DNA of 64,000 bases from Alphaproteobacteria bacterium (GCA_016780775.1 JADHLI010000002.1:124001-188000); one strand, 5' to 3'. Numbered from the stretch's first letter, positions 28,588 to 37,467 are shown. Translations and numbers: made by a program. The notes: generated by a model not told the origin, from the sequence alone.

Positions 28588-29910
28588 ATGCAGCTACGCG
28601 ATTACATGCCAAAGACGCTTTTTGGGCGAATGTTGGGCATTATTTTAGTGCCAATGATCCTTGTGCAAATTGTCACTGTGTTCATTTTTTACGAACGGCA
28701 TTGGGATTCTGTCACCCGGCAAATGGCCAATAGCCTAGCTGGCGAAATCCAGCTACTTGTAACCCAAGCAGGAGCAAAATTTACCGCAGAAGAGCTCCCT
28801 GCTCTACAACAAGAAGCAAGACAATATTTTGGCTTTGACCTAGCCTTTAGCGCGGCAAAAATCCTGTCCGTAAAACCTTTAGGCTTTGCGCCTGAGAGCT
28901 ATGCAGAAGAATCACTAACCAACAGCCTTAAAACACGCATCGACTTTCCTTTCTTACTGGATTTAAACAGCAGCCAGGACCGTATCGCAATTGATGTGCA
29001 GCTTGCGAGCGGTGTGTTGCATATTTCAGCTGGCCGCAAGCGGATTATCAGCTCAACTGGGTGGACATTTCTTGGCTGGACAATTGGCACTTCAATCATT
29101 TTGTTCTCTATTGCGCTGATTTTTATGCGCGCGCAGGTCCGCCCTATCCGCCAACTTGCCTATGCAGCGCGGCAATTGGGGCTTGGCAGGCAAACCGATG
29201 CATGGCAACTCTCTGGAGCAAAAGAGGTGCGGCTGGCCGGCCGTGCTTTTCAGGCTATGCGCCACCGTATCAACCGGCAAATATCAGAGCGAACCGCCAT
29301 GCTGGCAGGGGTTAGTCATGATTTGCGAACGCCCCTAACACGGATGCGCTTGCAAATGGCCATGATGGATAAGAGTTCGGATACACAAGCCCTAGAAGAA
29401 GATATTCTAGAGCTAGAGCAAATGATAGATGGGTATCTTGCTTTTGCTAAAGGCGAAGGCGAAGAGACAGCCAAGACAGCTAGCATACCAGAGTTATTGC
29501 GCCAGATTATTTCTCAATATGAACGCAGCAATCCCGGGCAATTGCAATTTGATGATTCTGATACAGATGTCCCCGATCTAACCATGCGCCCACAGGCAAT
29601 ACGCCGCGCCCTAGACAATTTAATTGGTAATGCTATGCGCTATGCAAATAAGGCTGAGGTCAGGGTGAAAGCGCGCAATGATAATATTTTTATTTTCATT
29701 GATGATGACGGGCCAGGCATTGAGCCAGAGTTTCGCGCGGATGCCTTGCGACCCTTTGTGCGGCTGGAAGGCTCACGCAACCGCAGCACAGGCGGCACTG
29801 GGCTAGGCCTTGCAATTGCTAGTGACATTATTCTAGGTCATGGCGGTGAGCTGACATTGGATAATTCGCCGCTTGGCGGCTTGCGGGTATCCGTCCAATT
29901 GCCTGTCTAG
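28588..29910 (+). CDS. EnvZ-like sensor histidine kinase
   Basis: This 440-residue membrane kinase is the likely partner of the OmpR-type regulator just upstream. Helices at about 11-34 and 160-180 flank a periplasmic sensor of roughly 125 residues. A HAMP-like linker follows (MRAQVRPIRQLAYAARQLGLG), then the HisKA H-box MLAGVSHDLRTPLTRMRLQM with H244, and an HATPase domain with N box NLIGNAMRYA, G1 DDDGPGIE and G2 GGTGLGLAIA. The H-box is of the EnvZ type. The signal is not predictable. The Rhodobacter petP/petR locus is not known for its own kinase in this position, so the pairing is inferred from adjacency. Confidence 0.92.
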   Translation: MQLRDYMPKTLFGRMLGIILVPMILVQIVTVFIFYERHWDSVTRQMANSLAGEIQLLVTQAGAKFTAEELPALQQEARQYFGFDLAFSAAKILSVKPLGFAPESYAEESLTNSLKTRIDFPFLLDLNSSQDRIAIDVQLASGVLHISAGRKRIISSTGWTFLGWTIGTSIILFSIALIFMRAQVRPIRQLAYAARQLGLGRQTDAWQLSGAKEVRLAGRAFQAMRHRINRQISERTAMLAGVSHDLRTPLTRMRLQMAMMDKSSDTQALEEDILELEQMIDGYLAFAKGEGEETAKTASIPELLRQIISQYERSNPGQLQFDDSDTDVPDLTMRPQAIRRALDNLIGNAMRYANKAEVRVKARNDNIFIFIDDDGPGIEPEFRADALRPFVRLEGSRNRSTGGTGLGLAIASDIILGHGGELTLDNSPLGGLRVSVQLPV

Positions 29911-29948
29911 GAAAATAGGTATAGGAAAACAGGTAACAAAAAACTGGA

Positions 29949-30281
29949 TTAATGTAGGCGGGCACCTTCTTGAACCTCATCATCCGGGCGCACAAGCATA
30001 ATAGCCCCATCACTATCGCTTACCCCAAGCGTTAAAACCTCAGACATAAAGGGGCCAATTTGACGTGGCGGAAAGTTTACCACTGCCAGTATTTGTCGTC
30101 CCATCAGGGCGTCAGCATCATAAAGGCCGGTGATTTGCGCAGATGATTTTTTAACGCCAATCTCACTACCAAAATCAATTTGCAGCTTCCATGCAGGCTT
30201 TCTGGCCTCTGGAAAGGGTTGGACGTCAATGATGCGCCCTACCCGGATATCTACCTTTAAAAAATCATCAAAATTAATCAT
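29949..30281 (-). CDS. csaA: CsaA-type tRNA-binding (EMAP/OB-fold) protein
   Basis: This 110-residue OB-fold protein reads MINFDDFLKVDIRVGRIIDV, EARKPAWKLQIDFGSEIGVK, SSAQITGLYDADALMGRQIL, AVVNFPPRQIGPFMSEVLTL. This is the CsaA family, which binds tRNA and has been described as a chaperone-like export factor in Bacillus. I start at ATG 30281, which has AGGGC upstream and matches the family N-terminus; a longer frame to 30362 only overlaps the preceding gene. It overlaps the end of the TetR-like gene by eight bases, so the two are probably co-translated. Confidence 0.9.
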   Translation of the reverse strand: MINFDDFLKVDIRVGRIIDVQPFPEARKPAWKLQIDFGSEIGVKKSSAQITGLYDADALMGRQILAVVNFPPRQIGPFMSEVLTLGVSDSDGAIMLVRPDDEVQEGARLH

Positions 30282-30948
30282 CGCGGCTGCCCTTATTTTC
30301 GCCGCCCATCCCATCATCTGACGCGTCTCTATCCATAGACCCTTCCTCTGGCTGTAAAACACGCAAACTTATTGCCCATTCTGTAGCGGTTTTCAGATCC
30401 CTATCTAGGGTTTTCAGTGTTTTCGCTAAATCCGGGCTCTCATCGCGCTGCCATGCTGCGCTTACCTTCAAAAATACCCCGCAAACCCCTTTGATACGCG
30501 CGGTGCGAACAAAACCAGTAGCACTATCCCCGCACAAGCTTAACAGGCGGTCAATAAAACTTTCCAGATTTGCAGCTAGCATCAGCCCTAGCGAAGGCTG
30601 GCTAAGGCAGGCTTTAGCAACAGATTGTAGCGCAGGCCGCTTATCCGCATAAGCTTCAAACCTTTGGGTTAGCCCCTCTAGCAGTTTTTCATGCATAGAA
30701 GCGCTATCATCATCCGCGAAATCAGCAGCCGATTGTGCCAGCACATTGTCATCTATTTCCTGCAAGGCAGAACACAAAACGCGGTCAACAGACCCGGCGG
30801 CGAGTACTGCTTTTACATGACTAATGCCTGCCGCATCAGCAAGGCTGTGCAAATCCAACTGCAGATAGTCGCGCACAGCCAAAGCAGACCACAGCGCATC
30901 GCGCAACGCGGCTGCATCCTGATGCTTTTGTGAGGAAGCCTCTGTCAT
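30274..30948 (-). CDS. TetR-like helical protein with degenerate DNA-binding region
   Basis: This 224-residue, all-helical protein is rich in Asp and Ala. The N-terminal RDALWSALAVRDYLQLDLHS then LADAAGISHVKAVLAAGS fits a weak TetR-type helix-turn-helix. The rest (SMHEKLLEGLTQRFEAYADK, ESPDLAKTLKTLDRDLKTAT, EWAISL) resembles the ligand domain of TetR proteins common in alphaproteobacteria. The tail is charged (SMDRDASDDGMGGENKGSRDD region). I first considered COQ9, but its lipid-binding signature residues are not visible. Operon partner of csaA. Regulator status is tentative. Confidence 0.65.
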   Translation of the reverse strand: MTEASSQKHQDAAALRDALWSALAVRDYLQLDLHSLADAAGISHVKAVLAAGSVDRVLCSALQEIDDNVLAQSAADFADDDSASMHEKLLEGLTQRFEAYADKRPALQSVAKACLSQPSLGLMLAANLESFIDRLLSLCGDSATGFVRTARIKGVCGVFLKVSAAWQRDESPDLAKTLKTLDRDLKTATEWAISLRVLQPEEGSMDRDASDDGMGGENKGSRDD

Positions 30949-31043
30949 TTCAATTCCCGCTGACGTTTGTTACTTATTATATTTGATATGGGGCGATATA
31001 GCAGGCAAGGCAAGCATTTATCGAAGCAGGACAGCCTTCCAAT

Positions 31044-31856
31044 TTAGCCTTGCGCGTCTAATTCTGCTGCCCGTCTAGCCGCTGCTGTCAACGCTTCATC
31101 TAGTAAGCCAGCCATTCGTTCATCTGACATCAGAACAGATAAGGCTGCGGCCGTTGTGCCGCCTTTTGAAGTAACATTTTCACGTAAGATTGAAGGCGGA
31201 GCTGTATCTTCTGCCATCAGCGCCCCTGCCCCTTTTATGGTCTCGATAGCTAGCTGCATGGCCATATCAGCAGGAAGACCTAGCCTATGCCCTGCCGCTG
31301 CCATCGTCTCTGCGAGCAAAAACACGTAAGCCGGGCCAGAACCTGACAATGCGGTCACCGCATCCATCAGTTTTTCATCTTCTAGCCTAACCACACTTCC
31401 ACATGCGCCCAACAATTGTTCCGACAATGCCGAAATCGAAGCGCTTACTTGGCGTCCAGCAAACAGTGCGGTAATTCCCATGCCAATAGCCGCAGGGGTG
31501 TTTGGCATCGCCCGTAATATTTTTGTCTCACCGCCCAGCATCTCAGATAGTTTCTGCGTGGACAGACCTGCAGCAATCGACAGCCAGCTTGTATCCGCCC
31601 CGCTCAATAATTTAGCTTCTTCCAAAACCGCTGCCATCATTTGCGGCTTCACAGCTAGCACCACTAGCTCAGGGGTAGCGCCCTCTGCAAGCTCAGAAAG
31701 GCTATTATGAAAATAGGTGTTTGGATTAGCGAGCTCTGCTGCTTCCAGCATCGGTTCAATCACATGAAATTCGGCTGCTAATTGACTGTCTTTTTGCCAG
31801 CCAGCCAGCATCGCGCTGCCCATTTTGCCGCATCCGATTAGACAAATTTTTCTCAT
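31044..31856 (-). CDS. proC: Pyrroline-5-carboxylate reductase ProC
   Basis: ProC reduces pyrroline-5-carboxylate to proline using NAD(P)H, the last step of proline synthesis. The 270 residues show the Rossmann start KICLIGCGKMGSAMLAGW, then AVKPQMMAAVL, RAMPNTPAAIGMGITALFAG and the C-terminal signature DAVTALSGSGPAYVFLLAE with SKGGTTAAALSVL. AGGGGAA lies upstream of the ATG. It sits between the TetR-like gene and a YbjN-type gene, all on the minus strand; the YbjN-ProC adjacency is common in alphaproteobacteria. Confidence 0.96.
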   Translation of the reverse strand: MRKICLIGCGKMGSAMLAGWQKDSQLAAEFHVIEPMLEAAELANPNTYFHNSLSELAEGATPELVVLAVKPQMMAAVLEEAKLLSGADTSWLSIAAGLSTQKLSEMLGGETKILRAMPNTPAAIGMGITALFAGRQVSASISALSEQLLGACGSVVRLEDEKLMDAVTALSGSGPAYVFLLAETMAAAGHRLGLPADMAMQLAIETIKGAGALMAEDTAPPSILRENVTSKGGTTAAALSVLMSDERMAGLLDEALTAAARRAAELDAQG

Positions 31857-31950
31857 TACTTCCCCTATGCTTTCAGCGATTACAGGCTAAAAATATCCCG
31901 CATCATCGCAACAGCGTTACCATAGATTGTCAAGGAAGCTTTGGCCGCTT

Positions 31951-32457
31951 TTAGGCTTCGCCCATTGCCGGTGTCATCACAAGGCTGGTTGCGGCAATAT
32001 CTTCTGGCATGCGCCCATAGACTAGCTGGCATAAAACAGGGGCTGCCTGCTCGCACTGGCCTAACAGCACATCTACCACATCCTCAATTTGCTCAGGTGT
32101 AGCGCCGCCAGCCCCACGAAGAGGCAGACGACAGCGCAAGATGATATGCTGGCGATCAGGGGATAGCTGAAAATGACCTAAATAAAGCTCTGTGTTTAAC
32201 TCTGCTAGCAGACGTTGCACAGATAACTCATCCTTGCGCTCTACCAGAACATCTAAACGAGCCTCAACATTCAAAACTTCTGTATCTGCATGCCAATCTG
32301 CCAGCAATTGATAATGCCCCCAACGCCCGGGCACATCAGCTAGCAGTGCATGCGCACTTGTCTGCTTCAAAAACCAGTCTTGAGCTATCACAAGACGCGA
32401 TACTAATTCTATCGGGTCTTCTAGGACCATTTCATCATGTACGTTCCGTAAAGACAT
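31951..32457 (-). CDS. YbjN-domain protein
   Basis: This 168-residue protein has the YbjN/type III secretion chaperone-like alpha-beta fold: LADWHADTEVLNVEARLDVL, ERKDELSVQRLLAELNTELY, GHFQLSPDRQHIILRCRLPL, then GATPEQIEDVVDVLLGQCEQ. Alphaproteobacterial members lie next to proC and have no assigned biochemical role; E. coli YbjN is linked to motility and stress by phenotype. I use ATG 32457; a TTG directly before it could also serve. It is soluble, with no signal or membrane segment. Confidence 0.85.
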   Translation of the reverse strand: MSLRNVHDEMVLEDPIELVSRLVIAQDWFLKQTSAHALLADVPGRWGHYQLLADWHADTEVLNVEARLDVLVERKDELSVQRLLAELNTELYLGHFQLSPDRQHIILRCRLPLRGAGGATPEQIEDVVDVLLGQCEQAAPVLCQLVYGRMPEDIAATSLVMTPAMGEA

Positions 32458-32631
32458 CAATATTTGTCCAGAAAAGGGGCAGAAATCAAAGTATCTCTGC
32501 CTTAAACTATCTTTTTTCGCCCATTTTCAGGGGCAATCAGACATGTGTTAAAGACAGAGAAGGACAGCAAAAAACTATGCTTCTCCCTTTTTTGTATAAA
32601 CAAAAAAAGAAACAGCTTCAACACAAAATAT

Positions 32632-32640
32632 TGTGGATAA
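32632..32640 (-). other. Perfect DnaA box in the ybjN-ubiK gap
   Basis: TGTGGATAA at 32632-32640 is the reverse complement of TTATCCACA. It is the only box noticed in the 270-bp gene-free stretch 32458-32727. That stretch is otherwise A/T-rich with a G/C-rich patch and a TAGATATAGGGGG run, and shows no convincing gene. Confidence 0.35.
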
Positions 32641-32727
32641 GATTGGGCACAACCACATTAGCTTGTGGTTTTTGCCTGTTTTTCGGTGATTCCCATCCTA
32701 GATATAGGGGGAATATTTTGTTGTCAT

Positions 32728-32997
32728 TTAACTTTGCTTTTTCTTTGCTGCGGCACGTTTTGGCTTTGCGGGCTGTTTTATCTGTGCCTCTAGGCTTGCG
32801 ATTCGCGCCGCGAGCGCGTCCACACGTGACATCAGCGCTTCAAAATCTTCTTGCGTGACCATGCCAGATGCAGCTTGAGAGCGCTCAGACCGGCTCTTGC
32901 GCATCATCTGCACATCATCACGCATTGTCCCTAGCGCAGAAGCCGCGCCATTTGCCATTTGCGCCAGATCAGCGACGATATTTCCGCGTGGTTTCAT
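32728..32997 (-). CDS. ubiK: UbiK-family accessory factor (BMFP domain)
   Basis: This 89-residue protein is of the YqiC/UbiK (BMFP) family, which assists ubiquinone biosynthesis with UbiJ in E. coli and has membrane-fusogenic activity in vitro. It shows an amphipathic N-terminal helix (NIVADLAQMANGAASALGTM), a central coiled coil (TQEDFEALMSRVDALAARIA, SLEAQI) and a basic Lys/Ala/Pro tail (KPKRAAAKKKQS). AGAGG precedes the ATG. It diverges from lgt, a common alphaproteobacterial placement. The ubiquinone role here is by family, not shown. Confidence 0.85.
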   Translation of the reverse strand: MKPRGNIVADLAQMANGAASALGTMRDDVQMMRKSRSERSQAASGMVTQEDFEALMSRVDALAARIASLEAQIKQPAKPKRAAAKKKQS

Positions 32998-33174
32998 GAT
33001 TACTGCCTCTTAAACCAAAACTGTTTACCCATATGATTAAAATATAGAGCAATAAGCCGCAATAATCCACTCTATCCCCCGTTATGGCCCGCCATGATAT
33101 CTGTTTATCAGTAGAGAGAAGTCCTTAAAGAGGCTATATATAAATAAAAGTAGATGATAAGGGTCTATGTGCTA

Positions 33175-34005
33175 ATGCAAAGCCAGCTATTTACATTTCC
33201 AGATATTGATGCGGTAGCCTTTTCTATTGGCCCGCTAGATATCAGATGGTATGCGCTTTCCTATATTACCGGCATCATTCTGGGGTGGCTGTTTTTGCGC
33301 AGGCAGATTAAAGCAGGCCGCTCAGTGCTAAGCTTGCCGCAGCTTGATAGCTTGCTGAACAGTTCCATTTTCGGGATAATTATTGGTGGGCGTCTAGGGT
33401 ATGTGATTTTCTACAACCAAAGCCTCTACCTTGCAGAACCGCTCGCTATTTTCCGCGTTTGGGAGGGCGGCATGTCTTTTCATGGCGGCATGCTTGGCGT
33501 CATCGGCGCAATATTTTATTGTGCGCATCGCTTTGGACTTAAACCGCTGGCACTTGGTGATGAAATTGGCGTCATCGCGCCTATTGGGCTGTTTTTTGGC
33601 CGGATAGCAAATTTCATTAATGGAGAGCTGTTTGGGCGGGTGACAGGCCATCCTTTCGGTATTGTCTTTCCGCGTGGTGGGCCAGATCCACGCCACCCCA
33701 GCCAGCTCTATGAGGCGGTCTTTGAAGGGGCAATTTTATTTATTCTGCTCTTTATCCTTGCCCGCATTAAACGTCATACTGGGCTGCGTGATGGGGTGGT
33801 ATTATCCGGCTTCCTAGCAGGGTATGGCCTAGCTCGCTTTTGCATAGAATTTGTGCGCGAACCAGACAGGCATATTGGCTTCATTACCGAGGCTGGTTTG
33901 TTATCACTTACGATGGGGCAGATATTAACTCTGCCTATGATTATTATCGGCATAGCAGGCATGGTGATTACCATCAAAACCCGCCCCATGGGCAGGAGCG
34001 CCTAA
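33175..34005 (+). CDS. lgt: Prolipoprotein diacylglyceryl transferase Lgt
   Basis: Lgt attaches diacylglycerol from phosphatidylglycerol to the lipobox cysteine of prelipoproteins in the inner membrane. About seven hydrophobic helices are seen. Motifs are RWYALSYITGIILGWLFL, GGRLGYVIFYN, WEGGMSFHGGMLGVI, and the Lgt signature GRIANFINGELFGRVT. C-terminal RFCIEFVREPD is also typical. I start at ATG 33175 (276 residues) with AAGGG upstream; an in-frame ATG at 33154 has no ribosome-binding site. It is followed after five bases by midA. Confidence 0.95.
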   Translation: MQSQLFTFPDIDAVAFSIGPLDIRWYALSYITGIILGWLFLRRQIKAGRSVLSLPQLDSLLNSSIFGIIIGGRLGYVIFYNQSLYLAEPLAIFRVWEGGMSFHGGMLGVIGAIFYCAHRFGLKPLALGDEIGVIAPIGLFFGRIANFINGELFGRVTGHPFGIVFPRGGPDPRHPSQLYEAVFEGAILFILLFILARIKRHTGLRDGVVLSGFLAGYGLARFCIEFVREPDRHIGFITEAGLLSLTMGQILTLPMIIIGIAGMVITIKTRPMGRSA

Positions 34006-34010
34006 AGGCC

Positions 34011-35099
34011 ATGAATTGTCGTGATTTTCTAGAAACGCAGATTGCAACCGATGGCCCTATGCAGATTGACCGCTTTATGCAGATTTGCCTCTCACACCCT
34101 GATTTTGGCTATTATGGTAGCCGAGATCCCTTTGGCCGTGGCGGTGATTTTATAACCGCCCCTGAAATTAGTCAGCTTTTTGGTGAGATGATGGCAGGAT
34201 TTATGGCCTATCTCTGGAACGCTTCTGGCCAGCCTGCTGCTAGCGATATGATCCGCTTTGAAGCTGGGCCCGGGCGCGGCACCTTATTTCGTGACATGCA
34301 CAAGACCTACCAGAAAATCACGCCTTCTCTTAGCAAAGCACCTGCCTATTTTCTTGAAGCTAGCGAATATTTGCGCACCCGCCTCACTACAGAAATAGCC
34401 CCAGAGGTGCCGCATTTTCTTAAAACATTATCAGATCTGCCGCCAAAACCCCTATTTGGTATCGCTAATGAATTTTTTGATGCACTTGGTGTGCGCCAAG
34501 CTTGCTTTAATGGTGGGTGTTGGGTCTGGCGCTGTATTGATCTAGATGATGGCAAGTTCAAGTTCACGCACACTACCCCGCTTAGTCAAGCAGAGCTGCA
34601 AGCAGCTAGTCTGCCGCCCTCACCAGAAGAAGGTGATATTTATGAGACAAGCCCTCTATCGGACACGCTCATGCACACACTTAGCCAGCATATCGCCCAA
34701 TATGGCGGCGGGTTTTTAATCTGTGATTATGGCAAGTCAGATGGATATGGAGATAGTTTGCAGGCGGTAAAGGCGCACGCGAAAGCTGAAGTTTTGGCTG
34801 ATCCGGGTGCGTGCGATATCACCCATCTAGTTGATTTTTCAGCACTGGCAAGGCAAGCTCAAAAGGCAAAGGCACGCCTGATAGGCCCGGTGGAACAAGG
34901 CGCCTTTTTGACAGAGATCGGAATTCAAGCGCGCGCTGAGGCCTTGCGGCGTCCAGAACAACCAGAAACAGACCGGATGTTATTGGCCGCATTAGACAGG
35001 CTATGCGCACCCCAGCAAATGGGGCAAATTTTTAAAGTGGCTCTGCTGGTGCCAGATGGTGCTGGTTTACCCCCTGGTTTTGCAAGTGCGGGGGACTAG
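34011..35099 (+). CDS. MidA/NDUFAF7-family SAM-dependent methyltransferase
   Basis: This 362-residue protein is of the family whose mitochondrial member NDUFAF7/MidA methylates an arginine of a complex I subunit during assembly. It begins FLETQIATDGPMQIDRFMQI and continues CLSHPDFGYYGSRDPFGRGG, DFITAPEISQLFGEMMAGFM. The SAM-binding motif is FEAGPGRGTLFRDMH, and FGIANEFFDALGVRQACF and LICDYGKSDGYGDSLQAVKA are typical later motifs. ATG 34011 is chosen because the longer frame overlaps lgt. The lgt-midA-pgeF trio is a conserved alphaproteobacterial set; the bacterial substrate is unproven. Confidence 0.9.
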   Translation: MNCRDFLETQIATDGPMQIDRFMQICLSHPDFGYYGSRDPFGRGGDFITAPEISQLFGEMMAGFMAYLWNASGQPAASDMIRFEAGPGRGTLFRDMHKTYQKITPSLSKAPAYFLEASEYLRTRLTTEIAPEVPHFLKTLSDLPPKPLFGIANEFFDALGVRQACFNGGCWVWRCIDLDDGKFKFTHTTPLSQAELQAASLPPSPEEGDIYETSPLSDTLMHTLSQHIAQYGGGFLICDYGKSDGYGDSLQAVKAHAKAEVLADPGACDITHLVDFSALARQAQKAKARLIGPVEQGAFLTEIGIQARAEALRRPEQPETDRMLLAALDRLCAPQQMGQIFKVALLVPDGAGLPPGFASAGD

Positions 35100-35176
35100 C
35101 CAACAGAATAAGGCATTTTCAGTATAGATGCCAATGCAAGGTAGCTAGAAGCAGATGGAGGTTTAAAACAGGTCCC

Positions 35177-36061
35177 GTGACAGATAATTCGCCAATCAAC
35201 ATAAAGCCAGCCAACATAAAGAGGCATAACAGCCCGGCCGGACCTGTCTTTTTCAGTCACGGGGCGCTGAACGCGCAAGCTAGCGCTATAAAACACGGCT
35301 TTTTTACCCGTCAAGGCGGTGTCTCAAAAGGTTTGTATGACAGCCTGAATTGTGGATTTGGCTCTGCAGATACACAAAGTAACATAGCCGCAAATCGGGC
35401 TAGAGTGTGCGCTGCCCTTAACCTGCCAGCAGACCGGTTGGCCGGACTTTATCAAACTCATAGTGCAGAATGTCTAGTGATCGATAGCTTTCCTGGAAAA
35501 TATTTTGAAAATGCAGATACGCGGCCGCCTGTAGATGGTCTGGTAACCTGCCTTGATAATATCGGGCTCGCCATATTGGGGGCTGATTGCTTGCCGGTAC
35601 TATTTGCAGATCCATCTGCTGGCATTATTGGTGCCTGCCATGCAGGCTGGCGTGGTGCGACAGGCGGCATTATCGAAAATACTGTTGATGCCATGTGCAG
35701 CATTGGCGCTAGGCTTAGTGATATTACTATGGTTATTGGGCCTGGCATTCACCAGAAGAGCTATCAAGTTAGTGCTGACATGGTAACAGACATCTTAAAC
35801 AGCAAACCAGATGCGGCAGCATGTTTTATGCCAGACCCGTCAGCTGAGGTCAGTGCCGAAGGGGCAAGCCACTATCTGTTTGACCTACCCCTTTTTGCCC
35901 AGATAGCTGGCAGGCGCGCCGGCCTGAACGATATCCATTGTCTGCCTTTTGATACCTATGCTGATGCCAAGCTATTTTATTCGCATCGCCGGGCTACCCA
36001 TCAGAATGAACCTGATTCTGGCCGCTTGATCTCCGTCATCACAAAACAAGCTAACACATAA
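35177..36061 (+). CDS. pgeF: PgeF/YfiH-family multicopper-like purine nucleosidase (laccase-domain) protein
   Basis: This 294-residue protein is of the family formerly called polyphenol oxidase/laccase domain. Members act on purine nucleosides (phosphorylase/deaminase activity) or edit peptidoglycan precursors (E. coli PgeF). It shows HGFFTRQGGVSKGLYDSLNC, LYQTHSAECLVID, ADCLPVLFADPSAGIIGACH, AGWRGATGGIIENTV (zinc His and Cys residues) and GPGIHQKSYQV. The start is GTG 35177; GGAGG lies about 14 bases upstream, somewhat far. It ends the lgt-midA-pgeF series. Confidence 0.9.
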   Translation: MTDNSPINIKPANIKRHNSPAGPVFFSHGALNAQASAIKHGFFTRQGGVSKGLYDSLNCGFGSADTQSNIAANRARVCAALNLPADRLAGLYQTHSAECLVIDSFPGKYFENADTRPPVDGLVTCLDNIGLAILGADCLPVLFADPSAGIIGACHAGWRGATGGIIENTVDAMCSIGARLSDITMVIGPGIHQKSYQVSADMVTDILNSKPDAAACFMPDPSAEVSAEGASHYLFDLPLFAQIAGRRAGLNDIHCLPFDTYADAKLFYSHRRATHQNEPDSGRLISVITKQANT

Positions 36062-36203
36062 CAGCTTTTAGAATGCCTTCAATAAAGGCAGAACTTGAGG
36101 AAATAGATAGATTTCTTAAGCGCAGATTTGCTATGGAAGGGATATATCAAAAAAGAGACCGTTTCTTTCACCTTTGGCTTTTTAATCTATTGTTAGGATA
36201 ATC

Positions 36204-36272
36204 ATGCCCCATCTTTGGATATTTTTAGGCTTCCTGATGCTCGGGCTTATTGCCTCTTGTGTGCTGATTTAA
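36204..36272 (+). CDS. Possible 22-residue membrane peptide
   Basis: An ATG at 36204 with AGGA five bases upstream opens a 22-codon frame ending TAA 36270-36272. The product is almost wholly hydrophobic (MPHLWIFLGFLMLGL then IASCVLI), long enough for a single transmembrane helix. The last part, IASC, resembles a lipobox, but almost nothing would follow the cysteine. It lies in the 386-bp gap between pgeF and prs, in which nothing else is recognised. The good ribosome-binding site supports translation; conservation is untested. Confidence 0.4.
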   Translation: MPHLWIFLGFLMLGLIASCVLI

Positions 36273-36447
36273 CAAAAGAGCCACGATTTAGCCTTGCAGG
36301 GTGATGCTCAGATTGCTATCAAAAATAAGTATTGGGAACGGTCAATTTTTTGTTTTATTGTGCGCTAATGCTCATAGCCTGAATATGGGGCCGTCCATAG
36401 CTATGAGTTAATAGTGGTGATCAAGTGGTAATCGATACGGATATCTG

Positions 36448-37380
36448 ATGAAAATTATTGCCGGCAATTCGAACCGTCCTTTGGCTGAAGCTATCGCCGC
36501 CTATCTAGACACCCCCTTAACAAATGCTGATGTCCGGCGCTTTGCGGATATGGAAGTGTTTGTTGAAATCCATGAGAATGTTCGCGGCGAAGATGTATTT
36601 GTTGTGCAATCCACTTCCTATCCAGCTAACGACAATCTAATGGAATTGCTGGTTACGTTAGATGCGCTTAAACGCGGCTCAGCACGCCGTATCACCGCTG
36701 TTCTGCCTTATTATGGCTATGCCCGCCAAGACAGAAAGTCAGGCCCGCGCACACCTATCTCTGCCAAGCTTCTAGCCAATCTTATCACTACCGCTGGTGC
36801 AGACCGCGTATTGACCATTGATTTACATGCTGGTCAGATACAGGGCTTTTTCGATATCCCGACAGATAACTTGTTTGCTGCACCTGTCTTTACCGCAGAT
36901 ATTCAGGAGCGGTATAAAAATGGCAATCTTATGATTGTATCACCAGACGTTGGCGGGGTGGTGCGCGCAAGAGCGCTTGCGCGTAGGCTAGATGCATATT
37001 TGGCGATTATCGATAAAAGACGCCCACAAGCTGGTGTATCTGAGGTCATGAATATTATCGGTGATGTATCCAAGCGCCATTGTGTAATGGTCGATGATAT
37101 TGTTGATTCTGGCGGTACGTTATGTAATGCCGCAAAAGCGCTAATGGAAGCTGGCGCGCTGTCTGTAGATGCGTATGTTACGCACGGCGTATTATCCGGC
37201 GGCGCTGTATCACGTATTGCCTCTTCGCCGCTCACTTCGCTGGTCACAACTGATTCTATACAGGCCACCGAAGCGATGCGTGTTGCCAGGAATACTAGGC
37301 AAATTTCGATAGCCCCGCTGCTTGGTGAGGCTATTTTGCGTATTAATGAGGAAAAATCTGTCTCCAGCCTGTTCCAATAG
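36448..37380 (+). CDS. prs: Ribose-phosphate pyrophosphokinase
   Basis: The enzyme makes 5-phosphoribosyl-1-pyrophosphate from ribose 5-phosphate and ATP for nucleotides, His, Trp and NAD. The 310 residues include [20 protein letters not shown], the flexible-loop [53 protein letters not shown] and the PRPP-binding loop [20 protein letters not shown]. It is followed by rplY, the usual proteobacterial order (prs, rplY, pth, ychF). Confidence 0.97.
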   Translation: MKIIAGNSNRPLAEAIAAYLDTPLTNADVRRFADMEVFVEIHENVRGEDVFVVQSTSYPANDNLMELLVTLDALKRGSARRITAVLPYYGYARQDRKSGPRTPISAKLLANLITTAGADRVLTIDLHAGQIQGFFDIPTDNLFAAPVFTADIQERYKNGNLMIVSPDVGGVVRARALARRLDAYLAIIDKRRPQAGVSEVMNIIGDVSKRHCVMVDDIVDSGGTLCNAAKALMEAGALSVDAYVTHGVLSGGAVSRIASSPLTSLVTTDSIQATEAMRVARNTRQISIAPLLGEAILRINEEKSVSSLFQ

Positions 37381-37434
37381 GCCATAGACACGCCTTTTTC
37401 CTTGAATTTTATTAACTAAAAGCCTATACAAACC

Positions 37435-37467
37435 CAGCCTTGTGCACCCCTGGAGGCACAAGCGCTG
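37435..37467 (+). promoter_or_regulatory. Strong hairpin in the rplY 5' region
   Basis: CTTGTGC (37439-37445) pairs perfectly with GCACAAG (37456-37462) around a 10-base loop. Allowing one bulged C at 37463, CAGC (37435-37438) pairs with GCTG (37464-37467) to give 11 pairs. No T-run follows, so it is not a standard terminator of prs. It sits about 40 bases before the rplY start and could be a leader structure, possibly for autogenous control as for other ribosomal proteins; no known leader family was recognised. Confidence 0.45.

Noticed and set aside
30274-30948. COQ9-family ubiquinone protein
   Set aside because: The C-terminal COQ9 lipid-binding signature is not visible; the pattern fits a degenerate TetR-like fold better.
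33840-34010. N-terminal extension of the MidA gene into lgt
   Set aside because: The extension is out of frame with lgt's coding constraint and does not match the family; ATG 34011 does.
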